DNA from: Haematobia irritans
Lineage: Eukaryota > Arthropoda > Insecta > Diptera > Muscidae
Reading direction: 5' to 3'
Assembly (NCBI RefSeq): GCF_050003625.1
Contig: NC_134400.1
Coordinates: 225,720,085-225,784,084, forward strand
DNA length: 64,000 nucleotides
Shown: positions 11,651-23,755 of the stretch, one piece after another
How the letters are laid out: every line of letters begins with the position of its first letter
Position numbering within the stretch: position 1 is the first letter of the stretch
The notes under the pieces: model-generated
What the model was told of the DNA's origin: nothing
The model's database searches: none
The model's input: the letters and a program-made list of their open reading frames with translations, nothing else
Position numbers and translations under genes: made by a program

Positions 11651-12007
11651 TATGCACCTCTAGCGAAATTTTCGGTAGCAAAAATTTATTTAAGTCTACA
11701 ACAAAAAAACAGGGCTGTGTATACAAATTTTAAACCAGCTAATCGCTTCTAAAAATTGTTAATATATGTTCCAAATATTCCTCAAATAAATTGTTTATTA
11801 TTTACTGACCGTTTAAAACTCTTACGCACACAATGATTGTAATAAATTAAATGTTTGCTGCCAAAATATGCTTTTGACAACCCTGTTATTTTCATTAGAG
11901 GTGCGTACCAGCTTACGAAATTGAACGCTACCGAAAATTTCGTTAGCATAAATAGCAATGCTTTTCTTATGAGAATGAAATTTTTCGCTAGAGGTGCATA
12001 CCGGCCT

Positions 12008-14087
12008 ATACTATGAAATTTATTTTTCATTAAAAAAAAAAAACATAATACTTAAAAAGTGCTTAAATTCTTCAGTCATTCTTCAGTCATTTTTTTCTTT
12101 CGACAGAAAATCATAAAATTCTTAATTAAAAATAACAATCTAATATTTGGTCCCTTATTGTTTATAACTTCAGAAAGTCGATTTGCCAAATATATAAATA
12201 TAAACATGTGTAACTATGTATATAATCTGCTTTAGTTTCCATATAAAATAGTTTTTGTGACATAATGTATGCAGTCGACTAGGTCTCTTCCTATGTTGTA
12301 TTATTTAATTTGAAGTTATTTAAAATATTTGACATTTAATTGATATAGTTTGAAATATCAAGATTTGGTTTTATACTACCAATGGAATTCATTTTTATTT
12401 TCAGCAGCATTTAGCCAAAATATCACCAGCAGGTGCAAACATAGATGTTCACTTTATTTGTTTCATGATTTAGCCATAATTTCAGATATCGTTTAACACG
12501 AAACTGTATAAGCCTCAATCAGTCTTTAATATTGATCATGACGATAATGATGATAGTTTTATAACAATTTCATGAATTACTCGTATCTCTGATAGTAACA
12601 ATCCCCACTAACACACGATGTTGTTTTTGAGGCCATTCATTCGATTAACTATTGCAGTGGAGCGTGGTGTAAAAATTTGTTGAATCAATGAAATGACGAT
12701 GGTAAAAACAAATTTCTGCTTCAAACGCGATTTTTTTCAACATCAAAAGCATATACATACTTTAGTGTAGGAACAATTTCAAACGATTTTAGTGATTTTA
12801 GTGTAATTGAATATAAGGATAAGAAAATGATTTGTGTCGATTTTTTGAGATTTTGACAAAAAGATCATTTGACAGTACAAGGCTTAGTACTTATACTAAT
12901 CAACACCCAGATTTGCATTTTTGAGCCTTATTATATCGTACATGTATATGAATTCATACTCTAGCAATCACCAAGTAATTTGTCCACTTCAGTCCATCCT
13001 TTATGGCAGAATAACTTTGATTTGCTTCACAAAGTACAAATATTATTTATACTGATAGACTCATCACATCCGTTTGCCCCAAAACTAGAGTTCGCAGATA
13101 TTATCCGATCTTCATTAAATCTGGTACAGTGAAGTCTCTTTGCATAATGTTAGAAATAGTTTGACCAAATTTTAAATTTTCACAATAAGCATAATGGTAT
13201 GCAATGATTTACAAATTTGTTATACTGATTTAGAGATTGTGATCAAAAAACAAAAACTCGAAGATTCTCGACTTTTGTATCCCTATACTGTTGGACTTAA
13301 ACATTTTTGAATACAGCAAAAAACTCTAAAATATTTTACACGAAAATTGGAGTGACCTTTGACTTCCCCTATAATTAATAGTATTTCAGAATGTGGATAT
13401 TTCATAAGTTCTCAAACTAATGGTTTTAAATCCTTTTCTGCTACGCTTTGAAGTCCATAACCAGACACCCTCTAAAAACACATGTGACGGATTGGCCATT
13501 GAGGCTGTGGTTAATATTCTCAAATCTTAACATGAACTTTGACCAAATACAGTTAAATTACTGAACAAAATAGCCCCATGCCCCCGAAAGCTACTCACGA
13601 TTTTCTGCAAATGGGAATTTTGAAAATTCATAAATAGTTTATGCTCTTGAATGGCAGACCGGCAGTTTGGACACTGGAACAATACACTTTTGTCCAAATC
13701 TTAACAACGACATTAAACACGTGCAACAATAGATGCCGTTGGTGGCCAAACACGATGAGGATAATTAATGCATACCGAGCGGGTGACTGTACACATTGTT
13801 GATCTCACTTTTGCCTAACTGGGATTTAATTAAATTTTTACAAAAATAGCCATAAATTTATTAACGTAAAAGGTGAGCACATCGAAGTATTGGCAGTCAC
13901 CAAAATATTGGTGGGTACAGTGGTATGGGGAAAATCGCTTTGTGTTTGTCGTATATTCATTAACCCTTTGACTATCGATGTGCACATCGGAGGACAGAAC
14001 TCCTCCACATAGGAGGAGAGAACTCTATTTCCCCACGTAGTTTAGATTTATTTCTCGATGTTACTTTAAAGCAGAGGCTTTAATCTA
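12008..14087. other. gene-free AT-rich stretch
   Basis: No coding or RNA feature recognised. A small imperfect palindrome of GGAGGA/TCCTCC words lies at 13991-14022. Confidence 0.5.
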
Positions 14088-14120
14088 AGTTAGGTTAGGT
14101 TAGGAGGCAGCCCGATGTAT
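14088..14120 (-). repeat. SINE 3'-tail fragment
   Basis: TTAGGTTAGGTTAGG followed by GGCAGCCCGATGTAT is the reverse complement of the 3' end of the tRNA-derived SINE seen at 57614-57951. Only the last 30 or so bases survive. Confidence 0.7.
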
Positions 14121-14817
14121 AAAGTAAGAGCGGATTAAAGTTCGACCCGGCCAAAGCTTAAATACCATGGAAATGCTGAGAAATTCTATTAACATTGATG
14201 TTTCTTTATTATTGAAAAATTTCTAGATTTTTGTTTATATATAACATATTCATACATTGTTGCAAAATACTGTCTTTTATATTTATTAATATTAATATTG
14301 AAAATTATTTGAACAATATCATGTTTATAATCCAATAAAAATACCGTCATGGTAACTACGATTTGTTGCGTTTCGCTTGTTGGTACTAAAAAATGCCAAA
14401 TCAATATTGGTTTAATGTTTTGTTGTGCTAGCATTTTGATCTAGGAGTGATTTATATCCCTTCGCTAGTAGTTGTCTTTCAGTCAGACTACGGGCTCCGT
14501 TTTGCAGATGTTGAAATCATCAAGAATAAAAAGTTCGGACAATCCTATTATATTGTCTTCTAAATCATCTATGGCTTGAGACCTCATGGACCAAACATTT
14601 GGTTCAGGGTATGAAGGACTTCTATAAACTACCATAATATATAATTCTTTAATTTTTAGCACAGTGTACTAAAAAGTATGTTCACCGATGGCCCACTCTT
14701 TTTGCAAAACTGCTTCCTATTCAATTAGCCCTTTAATACAGCACTTAAATGACTTTAAGTTCCTCTAGATTTCAAATTTAAAGTAATACGGATGGACACT
14801 CTGGCTTACATGCCCTC
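14121..14817. other. gene-free AT-rich stretch
   Basis: Short chance frames only (for example 14189-14434 minus). Confidence 0.5.
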
Positions 14818-14858
14818 ACGTTGTCAAATCGGGAGTTCGGTCTATATAGCGGCTATAT
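14818..14858 (+). repeat. fragment of the 153-bp repeat unit
   Basis: TCTATATAGCGGCTATATGT preceded by CAAATCGGGAGTTCGG matches the junction zone of the 153-bp unit. It is directly joined to the MITE X fragment that follows. Confidence 0.5.
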
Positions 14859-15025
14859 GTAATGGTCTCAAATTCCATCATTTATATAATAGATCATGTT
14901 TGCGGTTTACATTCTTCTCTGCTAGAAAACCCTTTTGACAAAGACAAAATACATGGTCGACAATTACAGGCTCTAGATAAGCATTAAATGGATGCGTCAA
15001 CCATATCCAGACATGTTTTTTTCTG
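14859..15025 (+). mobile_element. MITE X fragment
   Basis: The words TGGTCTCAAATTC, AATAATAGA/ATAGATCATGTTTGCGG, GACAAAGACAAAATACATGG and GATAAGCATTAAATGGATGC occur in the same order at 19685-19917, with the last two also at 53307-53402. It ends in a T-rich CTGT run. There is no coding capacity and the class is unknown. Confidence 0.65.
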
Positions 15026-16512
15026 TACGTGTTCTCTTTCTGTTAGAATTTCCGACTATTAAGGTCTCTATAAATCGTAACGCACATTTAACGGCACTCG
15101 GATCAAACTTCATAAACATATACCTTTTTTCATTAGAGAAGAGTCCGGAGCCAATAGCATCACAGCAGTCTCACTACATAAAGTGACATCAACCGTAACT
15201 TACTTCAACTAAGGATCGTTTAGAAGAAATGGGAAAAATTTGTTATATGTATATATTATATTACATTATATTATATATATCATGGTAAAGTCCCTTTAAG
15301 TTTTACTCATGAATTGTCTTAACACAAAACATAATGAATGGTTTTACTTATTGTTTCGTTGCATTACGACAAATATGGTTATAGATTTCGTTTCGTTTAA
15401 AAAAATATATAGAATTCACTATTCCCACCATTTGGTTTAGGTTTGGAACGTAATGGGTAATTGCATTTTAATATTAAAATCAATTCTGGAATTCTCATGA
15501 GAACATTTTCTAGACCATTGGAACGATCATATCACTTTTGCTTAGTACATAGTTGGGACACATTTCGCGATAATCCATACCTATTTGGAAAAAGAGTGTA
15601 GTTAAATTTAAATTAAAAACACAGCAATTATCTTCAGCTTTAATCTTTTTAAAAGCGGTCAAATCTTAACCCGTTGTTGGCACAAATCCACCGTCCGAGT
15701 TGATCATGTGGAAGAATATTGAAATATTATTTAAGTGGTTTTGACAGTGGCAGCAATTAAGCAATTAGCGATTGCAGCCAAACAAGCCGGCAGACAGGGT
15801 TCTTTTGTTGGCAACAATGTAGGACCGATATTTATGTTCGTTCATTGAAGCCGCATTTATTTGTCACACTTTTGCACTCACTTCTCATTTTTCCGATTGA
15901 ATTTCCAAAGTAAAGGCAATTGCTTCTTGTATCGATCAGCCAGGAAGAAGATGGGAATTAATATATACATATGTACTCTTAGGCTACAATAAATGTATTT
16001 CTTGCCATATTATTATTTCCTATATTTATTTGTTCTTGATTTCTAAAGTCTGAACCAATATAGCCGATACTTTGCAGATCATAACAAATTTGTAATACGT
16101 CCATAGTCGCCAAAATTTTGTCCGCATATCAGAGGTGTCTACTCAATTGTAATGTGATGATATAGCAAACGTCTTACTAGAGGTGAGAGGCATTTTCACA
16201 GTGTCCTAGTTTGAGTGGTTTCCCGCGATCTTGTGCCGAAAAACTGCACTGAATCATCCTTCGTTAAGATCCGAAAATAATTGCGACCTCTATACTAAGA
16301 ATCATTTCCTGAGCCAATCTAACATTTCTGTTCGTCCTTTCGGTTCTTCGCTTCTATTTGGAGCTCATGTACGATACAAACAAAAAATTTTACATTTATT
16401 TTATGTAGTGTTCACAAATATTTTCCAAACACGGAATTAATTTTATGAAAAAAATTATAAATTAAAAAATACAGATTAACACTATGAATATATATTAATT
16501 ATTAATGAAATT
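15026..16512. other. gene-free AT-rich stretch with an AT-rich microsatellite
   Basis: An AT-rich simple repeat (ATATATTATATTACATTATA and similar) lies at about 15244-15285. No gene seen. Confidence 0.5.
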
Positions 16513-16789
16513 TTTATACCCTCCACCATAGGATGGGGGTATATTAACTTTGTCATTCCGTTTGAAACACATCGAAATATTGCTCTAAGACCCCATAAAG
16601 TATATATATTCTGGGTCGTGGTGAAATTCTGAGTCGATCTGAGCTTGTCCGTCCGTCCGTCCGTCTGTTGAAATCACGCTAACTTCCGAACGAAACAAGC
16701 TATCGACTTGAAACTTGGCACAAGTAGTTGTTATTGATGTAGGTCGGATGGTATTGCAAATGGTCCATATCGGTGGACTTTTACGTATA

Positions 16790-17430
16790 GCCCCCATATA
16801 AACGGACCCCCAAATTCGGCTTGCGATCGCTCTAAGAGAAGCAAATTTCATCCGATCGGGTTGAAATTTGGTACGTGGCGTTAGTATATGGTCTCTAACA
16901 ACCATGCAAAAATTGGTCCATATCGGTCCATAATTACATATAGCCCCCATATAAACCGATCCCCCGATTTGGCTTGCGGAGCTTCTAAGAGAACCAAATT
17001 TCATCCGATCCGACTGAAATTTGGTACATGGTGTTAGTATATGGTCTCTAACAAACATGCAAAAATTGGTCCACATCGGTCCATAATTATATATAGCCCC
17101 CATATAAACCGATCCCCCGATTTGGCTTGCGGAGCCTCTAAGAGAAACCAATTTCATCCGATCCGGCTGAAATTTGGTACGTGGTATTGGTATATGTTCT
17201 CTAATGACCAAGCAAAAATTGGTCCACATCGGTCCATAATTATATATAGCCCCCATATAAACCGATCCCCCGATTTGGCTTGCGGAGCCTCTAAGAGAAA
17301 CCAATTTCATCCGATCCGGCTGAAATTTGGTACCAACACCATGGTATATGTTCTCATATAAATCGATTCCCAGATTTGTCCTCCGGAGCCTCTTGGAGGG
17401 GCAAAATTCATCCGATCCGGTTGAAATTTG
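16790..17430 (-). repeat. 153-bp tandem repeat array in copy B
   Basis: Units with TAGCCCCCATATAAACCGAT, CCGATTTGGCTTGCGGAGC and TCATCCGATCCGGCTGAAAT recur about every 153 bp. The two units nearest the head are almost identical to each other. Confidence 0.85.
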
Positions 17431-17444
17431 GAACATGGAAAATC

Positions 17445-17635
17445 TTATCTCTATAGAAAATTTTGTAAAAATTTTATTTCTATAGAAAATTTTGTAAAAA
17501 TTTTATTTCTATAGAAAATTTTGTAAAAATTTTATTTCTATAGAAAATTTTGTCAAAATTTTATTTCTATAGAAAATTTTTTCCAAATTTTACTTCTATA
17601 GAAAATGTTGTCAAAATTTTATTTCTATAGAAACT
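17445..17635 (-). repeat. 29-bp tandem array
   Basis: About six to seven units of TATAGAAAATTTTGTAAAAA plus TTTTATTTC occur head to tail. Each unit holds the perfect palindrome TTTCTATAGAAA. The same unit occurs inverted at 17957-18220. Confidence 0.9.
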
Positions 17636-17877
17636 TTAAACTTAATTATATACGTATTTAATCGGCCTTTTTTAGTTTAATATATACTACGTATGGACTA
17701 CCTTGTAATTTAGAAGACGGTGTTAGGAAGTTTTAAGATACCTTGCCATCGGCAAGTGTTACCGCAACCCAAGAATTCGATTGTGGATGAGTCTTCAGTA
17801 GAAGTTTCTACGCAATCCATGGTGGAGGGTACATAAGCTTCGGCCTGGCCGAACTTACGGCCGTATAAACTTGTTTT

Positions 17878-17944
17878 CAATTACACTTTCCTTTTTAGTG
17901 TTCACATAAAACCACATGCCACTTCTGAATAAATAAATTAACGC
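17878..17944. other. spacer between the two head-to-head elements
   Basis: About 67 bp of unique AT-rich sequence separate the heads of copies B and C. Confidence 0.6.
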
Positions 17945-17956
17945 AAAACAAGTATA

Positions 17957-18220
17957 TACAAAATTTTCTATAGAAATAAAATTTTGACAAAATTTTCTAT
18001 AGAAATAAAATCTTGACAAAATTTTCTATAGAAATAAAATTTTAACAAAATTTTCTATAGAAATAAAATTTTGACAAAATTTTCTATAGAAATAAAATTT
18101 TGACAAAATTTTCTATAGAAATAAAATTTTGACAAAATTTTCTATAGATATAAAATTTTAACAAAATTTTCTAAAGAAATAAAATTTTAACAAAATTTTC
18201 TATAGAAATAAAATTTTGGT
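17957..18220 (+). repeat. 29-bp tandem array, inverted relative to 17445-17635
   Basis: About nine units of AAAATTTTCTATAGAAATAA plus AATTTTGAC with scattered single-base changes. Confidence 0.9.
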
Positions 18221-18371
18221 AGATTATTTTTGGCTCGAGTGGCAACCATGATTATGAACCGATATGGACCAATTTTTGTGTGATTGGAGATCGACTATAT
18301 ATAACCAATTTTGGTATGGTTGTTAGCGGCCATATACTAACACCACGTTCCGAATTTGAACCGGATCGGAT

Positions 18372-18714
18372 AGGTTAGATTAGGTGGCAGCCCGATGTAT
18401 CAGGCTCACGTAGACTATTCAGTCCATTGTGATACCACATTGGTGAACTTCTCTCTTATCACTGAGTGCTGCCCGATTCTATGTTAAGCTCAATGACAAG
18501 GGACCTCCTTTTTATAGCCGAGCCCGAACGGCGTTCCACATTGCAATGAAACCACTTAGAGAAGCTTTGAAACCCTCAGAAATGTCACCAGCCTTACTGA
18601 GGTGGGATAATCCACCGCTGAAAAACTTTTTGGTGTTCGGTCGAAGCAGGAATCGAACCCACGACCTTGTCTATACAAGGCGGGCATGCTAACCATTGCA
18701 CCACGGTAGCTCCC
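18372..18714 (-). mobile_element. tRNA-derived SINE, full length, with 13-bp target duplication
   Basis: On the minus strand it starts with the tRNA-like head: A-box region GGTGCAATGGTTAGCATGCC, then B box GGTTCGATTCCTGC at about 18645-18660. A roughly 250-bp body follows and the end is CCTAATCTAACCT. AACCGGATCGGAT flanks both sides (18359-18371 and 18715-18727), a target duplication from LINE-type integration. It sits inside a 153-bp repeat unit, so it is younger than copy C. RNA polymerase III transcription from the A and B boxes is expected from the family (inference). Confidence 0.92.
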
Positions 18715-19474
18715 AACCGGATCGGATGAATTTTGCTCCTCCAAGAGGCTCCGCAAGCCAAATCTATATATAATTATGGACCGATATGGACCAATTCTGG
18801 CACGGTTGTTAAAGATCATATACAAACATCATGTACCAAATTTCAGCCGGATCAAATGAAATTTGCTTCTCTTTGAGGCTCCGCAAGCCAAATCTGGGGA
18901 TCGCTTTATATGGGGGCTATATATAATTATGGACCGATATGGACCAATTCTGGCACGGTTGTTAAAGATCATATACCAACACCATGTACCAAATTTCAGC
19001 CGGATCGGATAAAATTTGCTTCTCTTTGAGGCCCAGCAAGCCAAATCTAGGGATCGGTTTATATGGGGGCTATATACAATTATGAACCGATGTGGACCAA
19101 TTTCTGCATGGTTGTTAGAGACCATATACCAACACCATGTACCAAATTTAACCCGGATCGGATGAAATATGTTTCTGTTAGAGGCTCCGCAAGCCAAATC
19201 TGAGGGTCCCTTTATATGGGGGCTATAAGTAAAAGTGGGCCGATATGGCCCATTTGCAATACCATCCAACCTACATCAATAACAACTACTTGTGCCAAGT
19301 TTCAAGTCGATAGCTTGTTTCGTTCGGAAGTTAGCGTGATTTCAACAGACGGACGGACATGCTCAGATCGACTCAGAATTTCACCACGACCCAGAATATA
19401 TATACTTTATGGGGTCTTAGAGCAATATTTCGATGTGTTACAAACGGAATGACAAAGTTAATATTCTCAGTCCA

Positions 19475-19917
19475 TTCCAAGAAACAATCAACACACGACT
19501 GACGCGCAAAATGAAAATCGTGTGATCAATTTTTTTATAAAATTCTTTTCGCTGCAAAAAATTAAAAAAAATTAAATGGTCCCGAAAACAATGTACATGG
19601 TCTTTATGACCATGTAATGGTTCTAGACATGTCTATACGTATTTTATAAAAATACTTTTTTCCCTGCAAAAAAATTGAATGGTCAGGCACATGATTTTCC
19701 CGACCATGTAATGGTCTCAAATTCTATCTTTTAAATAATAGAACATGTTTGCGGCATTTGAGAACAATTTAAATTCTTATTGCCAACATATATTTTTCTC
19801 AGCTCGAAAATTATTTTTACAAAGACAAAATACATGGTTTTCGCGAAAATTACCTACTCTAGATAAGCATTAAATGGATGCTACAACCATGTCCAAATAT
19901 TTTTTTTCTGTGTGTGT
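19475..19917 (+). mobile_element. MITE X, longest copy
   Basis: Non-coding, AT-rich, with repeated ACATGGT/ACCATGT words (GTACATGGTCTTTATGACCA is a small palindrome), the block TGGTCTCAAATTCTATC, AAGACAAAATACATGG and GATAAGCATTAAATGGATGC. It ends in TTTTTTTTCTGTGTGTGTA. Related copies lie at 14859-15025, 52000-52268 and 53307-53402. The exact left end and superfamily are unknown. Confidence 0.55.
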
Positions 19918-20392
19918 AGATATATATTTTTATCACATGAAACATAACTGATATTTGCGCAGCAAGTCTTTTGAAAAATCGATTAAAACTATTTTTCTTA
20001 TGTGCACTTAAACATGTTTTGTCCCGTCTTGGTTTCAGTCTAGCCTGGATCATATTTTATTGGTAATGGAATTAGTGGACTAAAAATCAGGTAAATAATT
20101 ATTTAAAGATTTTTTTGTGATGGCAATATATATTAATGTCATAAATTAATTTTGAGATTTAAGAAACGATCAGAGCGGTTTGATTGCACCTCATTGTTTT
20201 ACGGCCACAGAAAGAATGTGGTTGCAAAAGTATGGCTGGTATATATGATACCAGTAGTATTGACAAGAAAAAATGTATTTAGAGATAACTATAAATTGGT
20301 GAAGGCGGTCAATATTCAATTAAAGTTTTTTAATTGTTCTTTATGAAATTGATTTTATAGTCAATGTTTTTAGAACAACTAAGGCGATCGGA
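19918..20392. other. gene-free AT-rich stretch
   Basis: Short chance frames only. Confidence 0.5.
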
Positions 20393-20545
20393 AGTCATCG
20401 TGTTGCAATGGTGCTAGTTCTGACGCGGCGTTCTGGAAATGGGCAGCACTCAATGATAAGAGAGAAGTATCGCCACTATAGTATCACAATTTAATGAATA
20501 GTCTAAGTGAGCCTGAAACAACTGGGAGCCACCATACCTAATCTA
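20393..20545 (+). mobile_element. old, internally deleted SINE copy
   Basis: It begins with a mutated head (GTCATCGTGTTGCAATGGT), jumps over the B box and part of the body to GGCGTTCTGG, and continues with GGGCAGCACTCAATGATAAG and GAATAGTCTAAGTGAGCCTG to CCATACCTAATCTAAG. It differs from the 57614 copy at many positions. Confidence 0.75.
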
Positions 20546-22480
20546 AGACGATCGGATACAATGTACGACGTTTGTCTTGCCTATAACACATAGATTGACA
20601 ATCAGTGCAATATCATTTTCGGAAGTGAATCAGTATACAATGTGTGCTCTTAGACTAATCTTAGTTTACAGGCTCTTGGTATTCTTGTAGGGAATTACAA
20701 ATTTTATAGGATATGTTCATTAATGAATTATTACTTAGCAAGTTTTCAAATAATTAACCTTTAAGAATATTTTGTAATTAGATTTCTTGCTGAGTATATA
20801 TGCGTGAGAATGTAATTCATTTCAAAATACATGCGTTGGCATAAGGATATTATTAACGATACTGTCTTTAAACTTCTTCAATTCAGAAATCAAGTCATAT
20901 AATTTCGAATAGCTATTAGGAATATGGTGCGACAAGTTTGCAATTGATGTTTTCATAAATTACTTAATTAATTCTGTAACAATGATTTATAGCCAAGTTG
21001 CGTATGCAAAATACAAAAACATGCATTCAAGTAACATAGAATAAATGCAGGTATTTGGTGAGCCACGGTCCAAACTCATTATTCGAAAAAATAAAAACCA
21101 AACAAAAAATAAATAAAAGTTGTATGTGTTTTTGTGTAATGGAGAGAGGGGGTGCCCGCTTATAACACGGATACCCAAATAATTGATGTTTTTGCTGCTC
21201 CATAGCATTCACCATTCCAAGCAAAAGGTTGAGTTACTATTAATAATAATCCAAATACTGCAAAGGAACGTAACGTTTTTATAATTTTTTGTGCTGTATT
21301 TCTATAAGAGCATATAAAAATGTGTCTCTTTTTCCACCGAAATCTACATTAAATTTCTGTAATGAACATTATTTAATTCGGAGTTGAATGGTTTCCTTTG
21401 CAGAAGTTGTTGCGTCAATTTAAAGGTAAATAAAAGATCACGACAACATGCAATCTCAGTACACTGTGAGAAATGCAATATAACATATAAGTCTGCAAAT
21501 GTATGGGATTTGTTAGCTAGGTATACATTAGCGAAGTGAGCCATACTCATGCTCAGGCACTCACTATTCACGTCAATTCGATTGACTATCGACAAATTCC
21601 CACAAACCTGGAATGAGCAAAAGTAAGAAAGTAACAAAAATTGAATATGGTTCAACAGCTAAATTAAATTCAATTGTTGACATAATAGACATATTCAGAA
21701 TACAAGTAAGAAATAAATCTTGAGCATGCATGCAGATAAGGAATATGACCACCCCAAACATATTTCGAGAGCATCATGTTAATGTAACCCACTACACACA
21801 ACTAAACGTATATCCAAAATCTGACATTAACCAACTTGCAATTCACAAAAATTTGTTTTTTGCTCAGATACCATCTTGTTTTAAGGAGTAATAAAATTGC
21901 TTGACACAAAAATAGTTTTGGGATCGATCTCGGGTTAAGCTGTAAAAAACTGGTGCCCCTAGTCCCTACCATGATGTTCGTGACAAATATGAATGATGGC
22001 TCGATAAATGAAAAAACGACAGTTAAACATATTTGGGACACACTTTTTTCTTAATGTGTATCGAAATTTGAATACTTTGCAAGATTAGTCAGTCGATTAT
22101 GTAGTTGGTCGTTTTTTCTGTTCATCAACGAAATAAGGTTCTGTTGCATTGCAAAATCATACAAAGGAAAAACGAAAAAAATAAATAAGTATAAAAAATC
22201 CAAAAACATGGCATGATTTTTGGCAGCTATCAGTGTATATTTGCAACAGAAATTATCTAAAAAATGTAATGTACTTGTAGAGTAGACAGTTGCCTTGCGA
22301 GCTGGCTGTTTAGCTGGACCGCTGGCATGCAATATGATGGCGCTTTACTTAAACATTTCATTTTTATGTGGCCTCCTTTATGGCCCAATAGTTAGCAAGT
22401 GCTGCGCTAGCAGTGCTCGATCCCCACCAAAAATGTTTGGAACGAACAAAAATATTATTTAAAAGACAAAACCAACTGAC
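20546..22480. other. gene-free AT-rich stretch
   Basis: Several overlapping minus-strand frames of 60-100 codons (20987-22332) have no recognisable domain, signal or shared reading frame. I regard them as chance. Confidence 0.45.
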
Positions 22481-22720
22481 CGACCACGCCATCACTTAGT
22501 CAGTCTCGGTTATTTAAGCAAACTAACATTTCAACTGAGTTCGCTCCAATAGTCACCACATTCGAGTGACTTTAACGCCACCACCACCACCACCACCACC
22601 GACAAAAACAGCATCAACAAATCCTAATCCCCAGTGACGACAATGACCAAGGAAAGACCCACGAAAAACAGACACTAAACAACAGGTGTCACACAAGTAC
22701 TTAGGTCTTTGTGAGCCAAG
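22481..22720 (+). promoter_or_regulatory. weak candidate for a 5' exon/promoter region
   Basis: This block is less AT-rich than its surroundings and lacks TE words. It has TATTTAAG at 22511-22518, a (CCA)n run, and a CAA/ACC-rich leader-like stretch with CAG/GTGTCA, a possible splice donor, at about 22685. The nearest initiator-like TCAACT (22531) is too close to the TATA-like box for a standard spacing. No open frame follows. It is the only stretch that hints at a host 5' untranslated exon. Confidence 0.15.
22578..22600 (+). repeat. (CCA)n microsatellite
   Basis: Seven to eight CCA triplets in a row. Confidence 0.95.
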
Positions 22721-23755
22721 ACCCAACAACTGATTGCCTGCTAAGGCTTTAAACTAATCGCAAATATTGGTCTTTTATCAGGAACTCTGAATGATTTCAA
22801 TTGGAGGTATTTTTTTTATGTAATATACGTAACGAATAATTATTTCCAGTTGAACTTGGAAAATATAGACCAAAATCCGAAAAAATATTGGAAATTTTGA
22901 AATGAGTGCCTTGGAAAGAGTAAGAATAGACAGTTACAACTACGAAATGAGTTTAGTCAAGTTACTACTGACAAAAAGGATATATGTACATCATTAAACA
23001 GGTACTTCTTGAGTGTACCTAAAGAATTAAAGGAACTTATTCCCCAGTACAACGATGATTACTGTAATAAACTTGGTACACTTATTCAGTGTAACCATAC
23101 GTTTTCTTTTAGCAATATAAGTGATATGGAAGTTATGGAAGTAATAGAAAGTCTACCATGTAATAAGAGTCCTGGCCATGACGCCATAACAACTAAGATC
23201 ATGTTAAAAGGCAAAGATTTATTAAGCTCTCAATTAATGGAAATATTCAATGACATTGTTGGTACATGTACATATCCTGATATTCTAAAAGTAGCAAAAG
23301 TATTAGGTATACCAAAATGTAAAGATTCCTGTATGACGAACCAGTTTCGACCTATATCAGTGCTGCCTTTGATTGATAAAGTATTTGAAAAGATTATGTA
23401 CAAACAGCTAATAGAATATTTGGATGAGACGAATCAATTATATAATCTGCAATTTGGTTTCAAGAAGTCCATTGGAACCGGTGATGCCGTTGCATATGTT
23501 GTAAATTTAATTTGTAATGGATTGGATGATAACTATGGTGGTGTAGGTGGTGATTTGTCAAAAGCCTTTGATTTGGTTGAACATGATATCCTCTTGGACA
23601 AACTTTCATACTATGGATTACACAGAAGAGCAATTGTATTGTTGAAGAATTTTTTACGTAACAGGAAACAGTATGTGGAATTAGACGGCATTAGAAGTGA
23701 AATCGGAAATGTTGAGCATGGAGTACCTCAAGGTAGTGTTCTTGGGCCTCTGCTA

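Larger units (their letters stand above)
10733..12007. mobile_element. outer TIR element carrying a nested insertion
   Basis: The left end AGGCCGGTA (10733-10741) is continued after the inner insertion by TGCACCTCTAGCGAAATTTT (11653 on). The right end (about 11978-12007) is the inverted complement: TTTTTCGCTAGAGGTGCATA then CCGGCCT. A second, internal copy of the terminal sequence lies at about 11893-11940 (GAGGTGCGTACC, GCTACCGAAAATTTCG). Without the insert the element is about 365 bp. No coding capacity. The flanking duplication is unclear. Confidence 0.75.
16513..17877 (-). mobile_element. tandem-repeat element (family 1), copy B
   Basis: Read on the minus strand it starts with AACAAGTTTATACGGCCGTA, then GTTCGGCCAGGCCGAAGC and TACCCTCCACCATGGATTGC. 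It continues with a 29-bp array, about four 153-bp units, the GACG tract, and the terminal hairpin followed by A residues at 16513-16540. It is the most complete copy in the window because head, 29-bp array, 153-bp array and tail are all present. The 283-codon minus-strand frame across it (16585-17436) is a by-product of the repeat period. Confidence 0.75.
17945..19462 (+). mobile_element. tandem-repeat element (family 1), copy C, with SINE insert
   Basis: It begins AACAAGTATATAC, runs into a nine-unit 29-bp array, then 153-bp units (about 18240-19240), then the tail with the GACG tract. It stops at GACAAAGTTAATATT without the terminal hairpin, so the 3' end is truncated. A SINE interrupts it at 18372-18714. 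Copy C is in opposite orientation to copy B with the heads adjacent. Confidence 0.7.

Noticed and set aside
14088..14120. TTAGG-like run as telomeric repeat
   Set aside because: It is the reverse complement of the CTAACC end of the SINE and is followed by SINE sequence.
16585..17436. 283-codon minus-strand frame with 51-residue repeats, looking like a repeat protein
   Set aside because: It lies over 153-bp tandem DNA repeats whose period is divisible by three and which are open on both strands. It runs into the untranslated tail of the element.
18645..18714. possible tRNA gene on the minus strand
   Set aside because: A and B boxes are present, but it continues into a SINE body, is flanked by a target duplication and recurs at many loci.
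20987..22332. cluster of minus-strand frames of 60-103 codons
   Set aside because: Different frames, no domain, no plausible splice chain, typical chance length in AT-rich DNA.
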